The notes under the pieces: model-generated
Database searches by the model: none
The model's input: only the letters and a program-made list of their open reading frames with translations
What the model was told of the DNA's origin: nothing
Program-made: the position numbers and the translations under genes
From: an uncultured Bacteroidia bacterium
GTDB lineage: Bacteria > Bacteroidota > Bacteroidia > Bacteroidales > UBA932
Reading direction: 5' to 3'
DNA: 63,311 nucleotides
Assembly: GCA_902788175.1 (NCBI GenBank)
Contig: CADAJF010000014.1
Location: 1-63,311, forward strand
Shown: positions 40,744 through 49,752 of the stretch, piece by piece
Layout of the letters: each line of letters starts with the position of its first letter
How positions within the stretch are numbered: the first letter of the stretch is position 1

Positions 40744-40751
40744 TATCTTTG
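40744..40751 (+). promoter_or_regulatory. -7 box of the CPBP protease gene
   Basis: TATCTTTG, 4 nt before ATG 40756. Confidence 0.6.
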
Positions 40752-40755
40752 CGAT

Positions 40756-41565
40756 ATGGAAATCAAACAAATGCCTGTATGGCAGTGGGCGCCGCTGCTG
40801 ATTGCCGGATTCATTCTGGCGCTGCTGATGTATGGAATGGCGGGGGCCGTGGATCTGGCACCCCGCGGTGGGCTGTTCTGCCTGTGGTGTGGGCTGCTGA
40901 GCGCCGGCATGCTGCTCGCGTATGCCCTGGTGGTAAAGTGGTGGGAGGGCGCTCCCGCCAAAGACCTGCCCATGAAGCGATGCGCACCCGACACTGCCCT
41001 GGGGCTGGCCCTGGGGCTGGGTTATTTCTGCGTAGTCACCGGAGTGATGGCCATCGCCGGCCTTTATCACGTGAATGGAACGGGCGCCGGGCCGACGGAC
41101 CTTCTTTACGCCTTCTGCTATTTTGCCGTAGTGGCTGTGGGTGAGGAGATTCTGTTCCGGGGCGTGCTGTTCCGCTGGATAGACGAGAAATGGGGTTTCC
41201 CGGTAGCGCTGGGGGTGTCGGCCCTGCTTTTTGGGCTGATGCACTGGAGCAATCCGGGCGGCACGCTGTGGAGTTCCGTTGCCATTGCCGTGGAGGCGGG
41301 CCTGCTGCTGGGAGCGGCCTACAAATGGAGCGGCACACTGTGGCTTCCCATTGGCATCCACTGGGCCTGGAACTTTGCGCAGGGGAACATTTTCGGTTTC
41401 GCCGTTTCCGGTAACAACGCCGGAAAAAGCCTTCTGAACGCCTGCGTCGAAGGGCCGGACTGGCTTAGCGGAGGCGCTTTCGGGGCCGAGGCCTCTGTGG
41501 TTGCCGTAGTGGCGGGAGGGGCGCTCGCGGCCTGGTTTATATACCGGGTCCACCGGAAAAACTAA
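40756..41565 (+). CDS. CPBP-family intramembrane metalloprotease
   Basis: 269 aa with about seven membrane segments. Motif 1 EEILFRG (Glu130, Glu131, Arg135), motif 2 FGLMHWSN (His163) and motif 3 IHWAWNF (His202, Asn206) are all present, so the Rce1-like active site is intact. Substrate unknown; relatives process prenylated or bacteriocin-related peptides or membrane proteins. It overlaps the convergent AraC gene by 4 bp. Confidence 0.9.
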   Translation: MEIKQMPVWQWAPLLIAGFILALLMYGMAGAVDLAPRGGLFCLWCGLLSAGMLLAYALVVKWWEGAPAKDLPMKRCAPDTALGLALGLGYFCVVTGVMAIAGLYHVNGTGAGPTDLLYAFCYFAVVAVGEEILFRGVLFRWIDEKWGFPVALGVSALLFGLMHWSNPGGTLWSSVAIAVEAGLLLGAAYKWSGTLWLPIGIHWAWNFAQGNIFGFAVSGNNAGKSLLNACVEGPDWLSGGAFGAEASVVAVVAGGALAAWFIYRVHRKN

Positions 41566-42407
41566 ACCAGAATCCTGGAAATATACTTTCTGTAGGCACT
41601 GGGGGTCATGCCTTTGGCCTGCAGGAAGAGCCTGTTGAAGTTGGACTTGTTGTTGAAACCGCAGTCCCAGCAGATTTCACTGATGCTCATGGCGGTGGAT
41701 TCCAGCGCACGGCAGGCCCGGGCAATCCGGATTCCGTTGAGATAGGTGATGTAGGAAAGGTTCGTGTGCTTTTTGAAAAAGTGCGAGAAGGCCGAGTCCG
41801 ACATGTCCACCAGCGAGGCTACGTCGGAAAGCCGGATGGTCTCTCCCAGGTGCTTGAGGGAGTAATCCATGACGCGGGCGACCCTCCGTGACTGCGAATG
41901 CCTCATCTGGGGGCTGGAGTCTCCCAGGATGGCGTATTCCCTCTCTGACATGGAGTTGAGGAGGCGCAGGAAGGACACCGTGGCCTCGAAGTTTCTGGCA
42001 CCGGCCAGGGCGATAGCTTCTGCCACCAGCGGATCCTGCTCTGAAAGATGAAATTTTGCAGCGGGAACGGCCCTTCTCAGGAAGGCTTCTATACTGCGGA
42101 ACTGTCTGAGGCGCAGGATAGGATAGTCCAGCATTTTGCCGGAGAACTGTACTGTGATAACACGGTTCCCCTCTTCCCTTCCCTTCCATACATGGGGAAC
42201 AAAGGGGGCGATAATCACCAGATCAACAGCCGAAAAGAGCTCTTCGTTGGTGCTGATGATGTGTTTCCCCTCTGAGTTTAGCACCAGGTTGATCTCATAC
42301 TCTGCGTGGCAGTGTATGGGGTAGTCAAACTTGGCGTTTTTGTGGTCCAGAACCACAAATAAATCGTCGCTTTTTACCGGCGTTATTTCCTGCTGAACGT
42401 TTTTCAC
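41562..42407 (-). CDS. AraC-family regulator of the mannan locus
   Basis: 281 aa. N-terminal cupin sensor (FDYPIHCHAEYEINLVLNSEG ... VIIAPFVPHVWKG) and C-terminal double helix-turn-helix (ETIRLSDVASLVDMSDSAFSHFFKKHTN ... SISEICWDCGFNNKSNFNRLF). A cytosolic one-component sensor, presumably binding a mannan-derived sugar. Divergent from the symporter gene, with an inverted repeat between them. This differs from the hybrid two-component or SusR regulators of many Bacteroides loci. Confidence 0.9.
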   Translation of the reverse strand: MKNVQQEITPVKSDDLFVVLDHKNAKFDYPIHCHAEYEINLVLNSEGKHIISTNEELFSAVDLVIIAPFVPHVWKGREEGNRVITVQFSGKMLDYPILRLRQFRSIEAFLRRAVPAAKFHLSEQDPLVAEAIALAGARNFEATVSFLRLLNSMSEREYAILGDSSPQMRHSQSRRVARVMDYSLKHLGETIRLSDVASLVDMSDSAFSHFFKKHTNLSYITYLNGIRIARACRALESTAMSISEICWDCGFNNKSNFNRLFLQAKGMTPSAYRKYISRILV

Positions 42408-42412
42408 AAATA

Positions 42413-42493
42413 CAAAAATAGCAAAAAATTCAAAATAGTATCACTTTTTTGCTATATTGTAGATAAATCCAAACAGAAAGTGACATAACTTTG
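42413..42493 (+). promoter_or_regulatory. Divergent promoter region with probable AraC operator
   Basis: Perfect inverted repeat TAGCAAAAAA (42419-42428) / TTTTTTGCTA (42445-42454). Minus-strand -7 TATTTTTG (42420-42413) for the regulator gene overlaps the left half. Plus-strand -7 TAACTTTG (42486-42493) for the symporter operon lies 31 bp beyond the right half. Confidence 0.65.
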
Positions 42494-42516
42494 TAACGGG
42501 AAAAAATCTCACCACC

Positions 42517-44097
42517 ATGCAAATAAGCGGAATAGGTATCATCGACATCGTCATCATTGTCATCTATCTGGTCTTCATCATCTGGTGGGGACTGCGGAAC
42601 GGCAAAAGCGCCAACGCCGGCTCTTACTTCCTGGCAGGGCGGGGAACCCCGTGGTTTATCGTGGGTCTTTCGCTCTTTGCCGCCAGCATTTCCAGCACTA
42701 CGCTTATCGGCCAGACGGGAGACGCTTATGCCACGGGCATAGCGGTTTTCAACTACAACCTTACCGGCGTATGGGTGCTGGTGTTCTTTGCGGTGTTCCT
42801 GCTGCCTTTATATATAAGGTCCGGAATCTTTACCATCCCGGAATTCCTGGAAAGGCGCTTCGACAGCCGCTCCCGCTACTATTTCTCCGCCATCAGCATT
42901 ATCGGCAATATTTTCCTGGATGCCGCCGGTGCGCTTTACTCGGCCGCCCTTATCCTCAAGCTCCTTTTCCCGGAGGTGGAGCTGTGGGTGTTCGTGGTCA
43001 TTTTTGCGGTGATTGCAGCTTCCTACACCATCCCGGGCGGTTTGTCGGCCGCCATCAATACGGACATTATCCAGGCGGCGGTGCTGCTGGTGGGTTCGCT
43101 GGTGATGATGGTCATCTGCTATGCCAAAGGCGGCGGGGCTTACTTTGCTTCCCTGATGGAAAACGGCGACATAGCCGCCCGCCTTATCCGTCCGCTCAGC
43201 GACACCTCCACTCCCTGGCTGGGCCTGCTGGTGGGTATGCCCGTGCTGGGCATTTACTTCTGGGCCAACAACCAGACGCTGGTCCAGCGGGTTCTGAGCG
43301 CCAAAAGCGTGAACCAGGGCCGTATAGGCGTGATGCTGGCCGGCTTCCTTACCCTGTGCACCCTCTTTATCTTCAATATCCCCGGCGTGATGGCGCGCAG
43401 CTTCTTCCCCGGCATAGAGAATCCGGACATGATTTACCCCACCATGGTAATCCGCTTCATGCCGGCCGGTGTGCTGGGCCTGCTGCTGGCGGCCATGCTG
43501 GCAGCGCTCACCTCCACCCTAAGCGCCATCCTCAACTCCGCCTCCACCCTCTTCACCATGGACTTTTATGCCAAGGCCGATAAAAAAGCCGACCAGAAAA
43601 AACTGGTGCGGGTGGGCAAGCTGTCGGCCCTGGTGATTATTGTGATTGCCGCCGTCTGGGCCCCCAACATCGAGCGTTTCGGCTCCCTCCTGAAATATTA
43701 CCAGGAGATGCTTTCCTATATATCGCCGCCCATTGTGGCCACCTTCCTGATGGGTGTCTTTGTCAAGCGGACCAACGCCAAAGGCGCCTTTGCCGGCCTG
43801 CTTTCCGGCCTGGTCCTGGCCGTTGTCCTGCTCTTTGTGCGTCACCGGATTTTCGGGGACATGCACTTCCTGTTCATCGTGCCCGTCCTCCTGCTGTTCA
43901 GCATGCTGGTGATTTACCTTGTGAGCGCGGCAACGGGCAAGCCCGCCCCGGAAAAACTGGTGGATACCACCTTCAGCCTCAAGGATTTCCAGAAAGAAAG
44001 CAAGGAACTGAAGCAGCTTAAGTGGTGGAAAAACTACCGCGTCCTGGGCTCCGGCCTTATTGTGATGAGTCTAATCCTGTTATTCATTTTCAGATAA
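42517..44097 (+). CDS. SSS-family sodium:solute symporter
   Basis: 526 aa, about 13-14 membrane segments, beginning IIDIVIIVIYLVFIIWWGLRNGKS and containing SYFLAGRGTPWFIVGLSLFAASISSTTLIGQTGDAYATG, the Na+-site region of the solute:sodium symporter family (SGLT-like). First gene after the operator and sharing TAATG with the GH130 gene, so the likely cargo is mannose, mannobiose or a short manno-oligosaccharide crossing the inner membrane. Confidence 0.93.
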   Translation: MQISGIGIIDIVIIVIYLVFIIWWGLRNGKSANAGSYFLAGRGTPWFIVGLSLFAASISSTTLIGQTGDAYATGIAVFNYNLTGVWVLVFFAVFLLPLYIRSGIFTIPEFLERRFDSRSRYYFSAISIIGNIFLDAAGALYSAALILKLLFPEVELWVFVVIFAVIAASYTIPGGLSAAINTDIIQAAVLLVGSLVMMVICYAKGGGAYFASLMENGDIAARLIRPLSDTSTPWLGLLVGMPVLGIYFWANNQTLVQRVLSAKSVNQGRIGVMLAGFLTLCTLFIFNIPGVMARSFFPGIENPDMIYPTMVIRFMPAGVLGLLLAAMLAALTSTLSAILNSASTLFTMDFYAKADKKADQKKLVRVGKLSALVIIVIAAVWAPNIERFGSLLKYYQEMLSYISPPIVATFLMGVFVKRTNAKGAFAGLLSGLVLAVVLLFVRHRIFGDMHFLFIVPVLLLFSMLVIYLVSAATGKPAPEKLVDTTFSLKDFQKESKELKQLKWWKNYRVLGSGLIVMSLILLFIFR

Positions 44098-45119
44098 TGA
44101 AACTGCAACGATACGAAGGAAACCCCATTCTCTCTCCCCACCCCGTCAACCCGTGGGAAAACCTGGTGGTGTGCAACCCCGGCGTCATTCTGGAGGACGG
44201 CGTGTTCTACATGCTTTACAGGGCCGCCGGCGACGATGAAGACCACGTGATCCGCCTGGGCCTGGCTACCAGCACCGACGGCTTTCACTTCACCCGCGCC
44301 GGGGAAGAGCCGGTTTTTGGCCCCAGTACGGATGGCCCGGACAGCGGCTGCGTGGAAGACCCCCGCATAGTGAAGCTGGGAGACACGTTTTACATCACCT
44401 ACGCCTACCGCCCCTATGCGCCCGGCCGTTACTGGACCTTCCCGCACGACGTAGTGCGGCTGCCCAGCTGCGACTCCTTCGCCCCCAAGGCCTGGGCACG
44501 GAGCTTGGGCAACACGGGACTGGCCATGACCAGGGATTTCCGTCACTTCCGCAGGCTGGGCCGTCTCACTTCGCCGGTTCTGGACGACAGGGACGTCATC
44601 CTCTTCCCGGAAAAGGTGAACGGCCGCTATGCCCTGCTGCACCGTCCAAAGGAGTGGATCGGCGCGGCTTATGGCGTAAAAGAGCCTTCCATCTGGATCA
44701 AGTTCTCCGATGACCTTCTGTGCTGGGAAGACAAGCCTTCCAAGCTCCTGATAACAGGCCGCCCGGGCAGCTGGGAAGAGAAGATTGGCGGCAGCACGCC
44801 CCCCCTCCTTACCCCCGAGGGCTGGCTGATGCTCTACCACGGCGTGGCCGACGGCGGTCTCTCCCACTACAGCGTGGGCGCCCTGCTGCTGGACGCCGAA
44901 GACCCCGCGGTGGTGCTTGCCCGCACGCCCGAACCCATCCTGGAACCTCAGATGCCTTATGAGCTCCAGGGCTTCTACAACGGTTGCGTGTTCCCCACCG
45001 GCAACGTGGTGAAGGACGGCATCCTGTATGTGTACTATGGCGCCGCAGACAAGTACGTGGGCGTAGCCACCTGCCCGCTGCAGGAGCTGCTGGACCACCT
45101 GCTCCAGAATAAACTATAA
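44097..45119 (+). CDS. GH130 beta-mannoside phosphorylase
   Basis: 340 aa from ATG 44097, overlapping the symporter stop by one base; the longer frame upstream is rejected. No signal peptide, so cytosolic. Five-bladed propeller enzyme: NPGVILEDGVFYMLYRA, DSGCVEDPRIV with probable catalytic Asp88, HRPKEWIG, and ELQGFYNGCVFPTGN. It phosphorolyses beta-mannosides to mannose 1-phosphate. The ~340 aa length and absence of a neighbouring epimerase favour the mannooligosaccharide phosphorylase (GH130_2-like) group over the mannosylglucose type; not proven. Confidence 0.88.
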   Translation: MKLQRYEGNPILSPHPVNPWENLVVCNPGVILEDGVFYMLYRAAGDDEDHVIRLGLATSTDGFHFTRAGEEPVFGPSTDGPDSGCVEDPRIVKLGDTFYITYAYRPYAPGRYWTFPHDVVRLPSCDSFAPKAWARSLGNTGLAMTRDFRHFRRLGRLTSPVLDDRDVILFPEKVNGRYALLHRPKEWIGAAYGVKEPSIWIKFSDDLLCWEDKPSKLLITGRPGSWEEKIGGSTPPLLTPEGWLMLYHGVADGGLSHYSVGALLLDAEDPAVVLARTPEPILEPQMPYELQGFYNGCVFPTGNVVKDGILYVYYGAADKYVGVATCPLQELLDHLLQNKL

Positions 45120-45143
45120 GTACCAAATAACCAATAATAAGTT

Positions 45144-48100
45144 ATGAGCCCGAAAATCAAAACTCTTCTTGCGGCCCTCCTGCTGGTGGCGGGATCGGTC
45201 GCCGGATTTGCCCAAAGCGGTCAGCTTACCGTGCACGGTAAGGTGACAGACCCCACCGGGGCCCCCGTGGCGGGCGCATCGGTTATCGTCGCGGGAACCA
45301 TGAACGGGACCTCCGCAGACGTTAACGGCAATTACACGCTCACCAAAGTGGCCTCCGATGCCGTTTTGCAGGTGTCCTTCATCGGCTATGTCTCCGAAGA
45401 AGAAGCTGTGAACGGCCGCACGACGGTGAATTTCATCCTGCACGAAGACAACGAGCTCCTGGAGGAGATTGTCGTGGTCGGCTACGGCCAGATGAAAAAG
45501 AGCGACCTCACCGGCAGCGTGGCTTCCGTGAAGACGGAAAGCATCACCAACGTGCCGGCTAATTCCATCGAGAGCCTGATGCAGGGCCGCATTGCGGGCG
45601 TGCAGATTACCAACAACTCGCAGGAGCCGGGCGCTTCTTCCATCGTGCGGGTGAGAGGTAATTCCTCCGTGAACGGCTCCAATGCGCCGCTCCTGGTAGT
45701 GGACGGTTTCCCCTTCGGCGATGCCGGCAACCTCTCCCAGATCAATCCCCAGGACATTGTTTCCATGGAGGTGCTGAAGGATGCGTCGGCATCGGCCATC
45801 TACGGCTCCCGTGGTGCCAACGGCGTCATTCTCATCACCACCAACAAGGCTGCGGCAGGAAGGACCTCCATCAGTGTCCGCCAGCAGACCACCCTTTCCC
45901 AGATGACCTCCAAACTGGACCTGTGGTACGACCCCGTCCTGATGGCCATCACCCAGAACGAGGCCAAGATCAACGCCGGACTCACCCCGCTGTATGTGGG
46001 TGCCATCAACGCCAACGGCGTTTACTATCCTTCCATCGAGGAACTGCAGACCACCTGGACCACCAACACCCGTTGGGAAGACCTGGTGCTGCGTGAGACG
46101 CCCGTTTCCAACAACACCACCGTGCAGGTTCGCAGCGCAAACGACAAGACCAGCTTCCTGGCCAGCGCCAACTACTACCGCAACAACGGTGTGTTCGTGG
46201 ACGACTACTACCAGAAGTTTGGCGGCAAGTTCTCCATAGACCATAAGCTCTTCCAGAACTTCACCCTCAAGACGGGCGCCAACATCACCTACGGCAAGCG
46301 CAACTACAACCCCGGCCGTTCCTTCAACCGCAATCCCATCTTCCCGGTGTACGACGGCGAAGGCAACTACTGGCTCTACAGCGCCAGCGACTACTACCAT
46401 CCCATCGCCCTCAAGGAGCTGTCCACCAACACCACGCAGGGCACCAGCGTGATTGCCAACGCCGGCATTGACTGGAAAATCTTCAAGGGCTTCACGCTCA
46501 CCAGCCAGTTCAACTTCAAGCACGACGAGAGCATCCAGGACATCTACAATCCCAATATCTACTCAGAGACCGGTGCTTTCAACAACGGCTACGGCCAGAT
46601 CAACAACAGCAAGTCGGACAATATGGTGGTGGACGTGTACGGTACCTACGACAGCATCCTGGCCAAGAAGCACCACATCACCGCCATGGCGGGTTACTCC
46701 TATGAGCATTACCTGGGCCGATCCACCAGCCAGACCGGCGTGGACTTTGTGAACGAAACCCTGGGCAATGAGAACCTGCAGGCAGGTAACCCGGAGCGCT
46801 ATCGCATCTCCAACGGCTTGTCGGAAACCCAGCTGGTATCCGGCCTGATGCGTCTGAACTACGGCTACGACAACCGCTACCTGGCCACCTTCACCGCCCG
46901 TGCCGACGGTTCTTCCAAATTCGGCTCCGGCAACAAGTGGGCCATCTTCCCCTCCGGCGCCCTCAGCTGGAACGTGCACAACGAGAGCTTCCTCAAGGAT
47001 GCCCAGTGGCTGGATGTCCTCAAGCTCCGCGCCTCCTACGGTATCTCCGGTAACCAGGGTATCTCCCCTTACCAGACCCTAAGCCGATTCGGCCAGCACA
47101 AGTACTATTACAACGGCTCCTGGCAGATGGCCATCGGCCCCGGCTACCAGTCCGGATACACCGGAGAAGGCGGTATCTACGCCGTCTGGAGCGGTATTGC
47201 CAATACCAACCTGAAGTGGGAAACCACCGCCCAGCTGGACTTTGGCCTGGACGTGAGCCTGTTCGGCAACCGGCTCAACTTCACCTTCGACTGGTACGAC
47301 AAAGTGACCAACGACCTGCTGCGTGAGCGCAACATCGCCCCGTCTTCCGGCTACGACAGGATGTGGGTGAACGACGGTGTCATCAAGAATACCGGTATTG
47401 AAATGACCCTGGACGGCATCATGTATTCCAACCGCGACTGGAAGATTGGCGGAACCCTCATGTTCACCCGCAACCGCAACCGGGTGCTGAGCCTGGGCAA
47501 CGCCATCGAGGCAGGCCTGATGACAGACCCCAACACCGGCATGCAGTATGAATACTATGGCAACAGCCTGGGCCAGTTCCGCGGCTACACCAACATCCTG
47601 GCCATTGACCAGCCCATGTACGTGTTCTACGGCTACAAGGTGGACGGCATTGTCCAGAGCCTGGAAGACGGTCTTACCGCCGGCCTGACCGGCGGCGACG
47701 CAGAGCCCGGCGAATTCCGCTATGTCGATATCGACGGCAGCGGCACCGTGGACGAGAAAGACCGTACCATCATCGGAGACCCCAACCCGGACTTCCTGGC
47801 CTCCCTGAGCCTGGACGTGAAGTGGAAGAACCTGGATGCCAGCATCTTCTTCAACGGCGTGTTCGGGAACGACGTCATCAATACCCAGCGCTTTGGCCAG
47901 CCTTCCAACAATCCGCTGCGCTGGACCACGGACAACCCCAACAACAACTATCCCAAGCTCCGCGACGACCGCCAGACCAAATTCTCCGACTGGTGGGTGG
48001 AGGACGGCACCTTCGTCCGTATCCAGACGGTGGCCCTGGGCTATACCTTCCCGCTGCGCAAGCAGACCAAGTTCATGGAGAGCATCCGGCTTTACATGAA

Positions 48101-48227
48101 CGTGGACAACCTGTTCACCTTTACCAAATTCAAGGGCTATGACCCCGAAGTGGGTGCCAACGGCATTTACAACGGCGGTTACCCGCGCCTGAGAAGATGG
48201 ACCTTCGGTATTGACTTTAACTTTTAA
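45144..48227 (+). CDS. SusC-like TonB-dependent outer-membrane transporter
   Basis: 1027 aa: signal peptide ending VAGFAQS, carboxypeptidase-like beta-sandwich (LTVHGKVTDPTGAPVAGASVIV), SusC family box near EEIVVVGYGQMKKSDLTGSV, plug domain with APLLVVDGFPFGD and ASASAIYGSRGANGVILITT, then a 22-strand barrel ending FGIDFNF. Imports oligosaccharides in partnership with the following SusD. Usual length for the family. Confidence 0.97.
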   Translation: MSPKIKTLLAALLLVAGSVAGFAQSGQLTVHGKVTDPTGAPVAGASVIVAGTMNGTSADVNGNYTLTKVASDAVLQVSFIGYVSEEEAVNGRTTVNFILHEDNELLEEIVVVGYGQMKKSDLTGSVASVKTESITNVPANSIESLMQGRIAGVQITNNSQEPGASSIVRVRGNSSVNGSNAPLLVVDGFPFGDAGNLSQINPQDIVSMEVLKDASASAIYGSRGANGVILITTNKAAAGRTSISVRQQTTLSQMTSKLDLWYDPVLMAITQNEAKINAGLTPLYVGAINANGVYYPSIEELQTTWTTNTRWEDLVLRETPVSNNTTVQVRSANDKTSFLASANYYRNNGVFVDDYYQKFGGKFSIDHKLFQNFTLKTGANITYGKRNYNPGRSFNRNPIFPVYDGEGNYWLYSASDYYHPIALKELSTNTTQGTSVIANAGIDWKIFKGFTLTSQFNFKHDESIQDIYNPNIYSETGAFNNGYGQINNSKSDNMVVDVYGTYDSILAKKHHITAMAGYSYEHYLGRSTSQTGVDFVNETLGNENLQAGNPERYRISNGLSETQLVSGLMRLNYGYDNRYLATFTARADGSSKFGSGNKWAIFPSGALSWNVHNESFLKDAQWLDVLKLRASYGISGNQGISPYQTLSRFGQHKYYYNGSWQMAIGPGYQSGYTGEGGIYAVWSGIANTNLKWETTAQLDFGLDVSLFGNRLNFTFDWYDKVTNDLLRERNIAPSSGYDRMWVNDGVIKNTGIEMTLDGIMYSNRDWKIGGTLMFTRNRNRVLSLGNAIEAGLMTDPNTGMQYEYYGNSLGQFRGYTNILAIDQPMYVFYGYKVDGIVQSLEDGLTAGLTGGDAEPGEFRYVDIDGSGTVDEKDRTIIGDPNPDFLASLSLDVKWKNLDASIFFNGVFGNDVINTQRFGQPSNNPLRWTTDNPNNNYPKLRDDRQTKFSDWWVEDGTFVRIQTVALGYTFPLRKQTKFMESIRLYMNVDNLFTFTKFKGYDPEVGANGIYNGGYPRLRRWTFGIDFNF

Positions 48228-48238
48228 TCTGTGCAGCC

Positions 48239-49750
48239 ATGAAAAACAAAATAGCTTTCATTCTCGCAGCACTTTGCCTGGTCGCCTGTAACCTGGAGGA
48301 AAAACCCTACGGCTTCTACTCAGAGGGCAGCTTCTATAGGACGGAGGCCGATGCCCAGGCCGCCACGATGTACATCTACGATGCCATCAACTATATCGAG
48401 TACTCCCGCGCCATCGTGTTCCTGGGCGGCATGAACACCGACGAACTGGACCCGAAGGGCGACGCCACCCAGAGCACCAAGGACCTGGATGCCTGGAGCA
48501 TGAACAACTTCCGCAGCAACGTGACGCTGGGCAACTTCTTCAAGTTTTCCTACATCACCATCAACCGCGCCAACGCCGTCATCGAGAATGTCCCCAAGAT
48601 GTCCATCGACGAGGGCAACAAGAGCCGCTTCACCGGAGAGGCCTACTTCATGCGCGCCTACTCCTACTTCAACCTGGCCCGCAACTTCGGCCGCGTGCCC
48701 ATCCACATGAGCGTGGTTTCCACCATTGACGACACCGCCGCAGGCCTTGCCTCCAGCCTGGACGAGCTCTGGGGCTACATCATCGCGGACCTGGAGGAAG
48801 CCATCCGCCTGCTCCCTTATTACAACAAGCCGGAGCCCGGCCGCGTGGACAAGGCTGCCGCACAGGGCCTGCTGGCCAAGGCGTGCCTGTATCTGGCATC
48901 GGCCAAGGAGTATGGCGTACCGCAGTACAAGGACATGAGCTTTGACGTGGAGGCCTATTACGCCAAGGCCGCGGAGGCTGCCGCCGGCGTGGTGGACAAC
49001 CCTTCCCAGACCACCTACGGCTTTGACCCGGACCTGATGCACATCTACGACGTGGAGTACCCCGACGGACCGGAGCACATCTTCATCATGAGCATGGACC
49101 GCAGCGGTGAGAACGAGGGTCAGTACTCCAAGATTTCCAAGATGTACATCCCCTACATCGCCGGCGGAACCGTTTACCTGAAGCAGGGGGACACGGATGT
49201 CCTTATCCCCACGCACGACGGCTGGAGCGAATACCGCACCAACATCGGCTTCTACAACTCCTTCGAGGCAGGAGACCTCCGCAAGGACTGGCTCATCTGC
49301 AAGGAGGTGTATGACGCCGACGGCAACGTGTCGGCCGCCTATCCCGGCTCCATGACCTATCCGTTCTGCCGCAAGTTCATCGACCCCGGTTTCGTGGGCG
49401 ACAAGACTTCCACCAAGCCTTTCCTGATGCGCTACTCGGACATTGCCCTCACCTATGCAGAGGCCGCCGGTCCCACCGACAAGGCTTATGCGCTGGTGAA
49501 CTACATCCGCAGCCGCGCCGGCCTGAGCGAACTCACTCCCGGCCTTGACAAGGCCGCGTTCCGGCGGGCTGTCATCATTGAGCGAGTCTATGAGCTGTCC
49601 TTCGAGGGCAACATCACCTACGACCTTCGCCGCACCGGCCGGCTGCATACCGTGACGGCCCTTGCAGAGCAAGGTATCACCTCGGATCAGGACATTGTCT
49701 TCTATCCCATCCCGTCCATCGAGACCGACCTCAATCCTAATATCAAGTAA
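48239..49750 (+). CDS. SusD-like surface glycan-binding lipoprotein
   Basis: 503 aa; lipobox ALCLVACN (Cys17) followed by acidic residues (LEEKP), as in surface-exported lipoproteins. Helical TPR-type fold: FTGEAYFMRAYSYFNLARNFGRVPIHMS, DKAAAQGLLAKACLYLASAKEY, and the C-terminal FRRAVIIERVYELSFEGNITYDLRRTGRL, all hallmarks of RagB/SusD. Forms a lid on the SusC pore. 11 bp after susC. Confidence 0.96.
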   Translation: MKNKIAFILAALCLVACNLEEKPYGFYSEGSFYRTEADAQAATMYIYDAINYIEYSRAIVFLGGMNTDELDPKGDATQSTKDLDAWSMNNFRSNVTLGNFFKFSYITINRANAVIENVPKMSIDEGNKSRFTGEAYFMRAYSYFNLARNFGRVPIHMSVVSTIDDTAAGLASSLDELWGYIIADLEEAIRLLPYYNKPEPGRVDKAAAQGLLAKACLYLASAKEYGVPQYKDMSFDVEAYYAKAAEAAAGVVDNPSQTTYGFDPDLMHIYDVEYPDGPEHIFIMSMDRSGENEGQYSKISKMYIPYIAGGTVYLKQGDTDVLIPTHDGWSEYRTNIGFYNSFEAGDLRKDWLICKEVYDADGNVSAAYPGSMTYPFCRKFIDPGFVGDKTSTKPFLMRYSDIALTYAEAAGPTDKAYALVNYIRSRAGLSELTPGLDKAAFRRAVIIERVYELSFEGNITYDLRRTGRLHTVTALAEQGITSDQDIVFYPIPSIETDLNPNIK

Positions 49751-49752
49751 GC

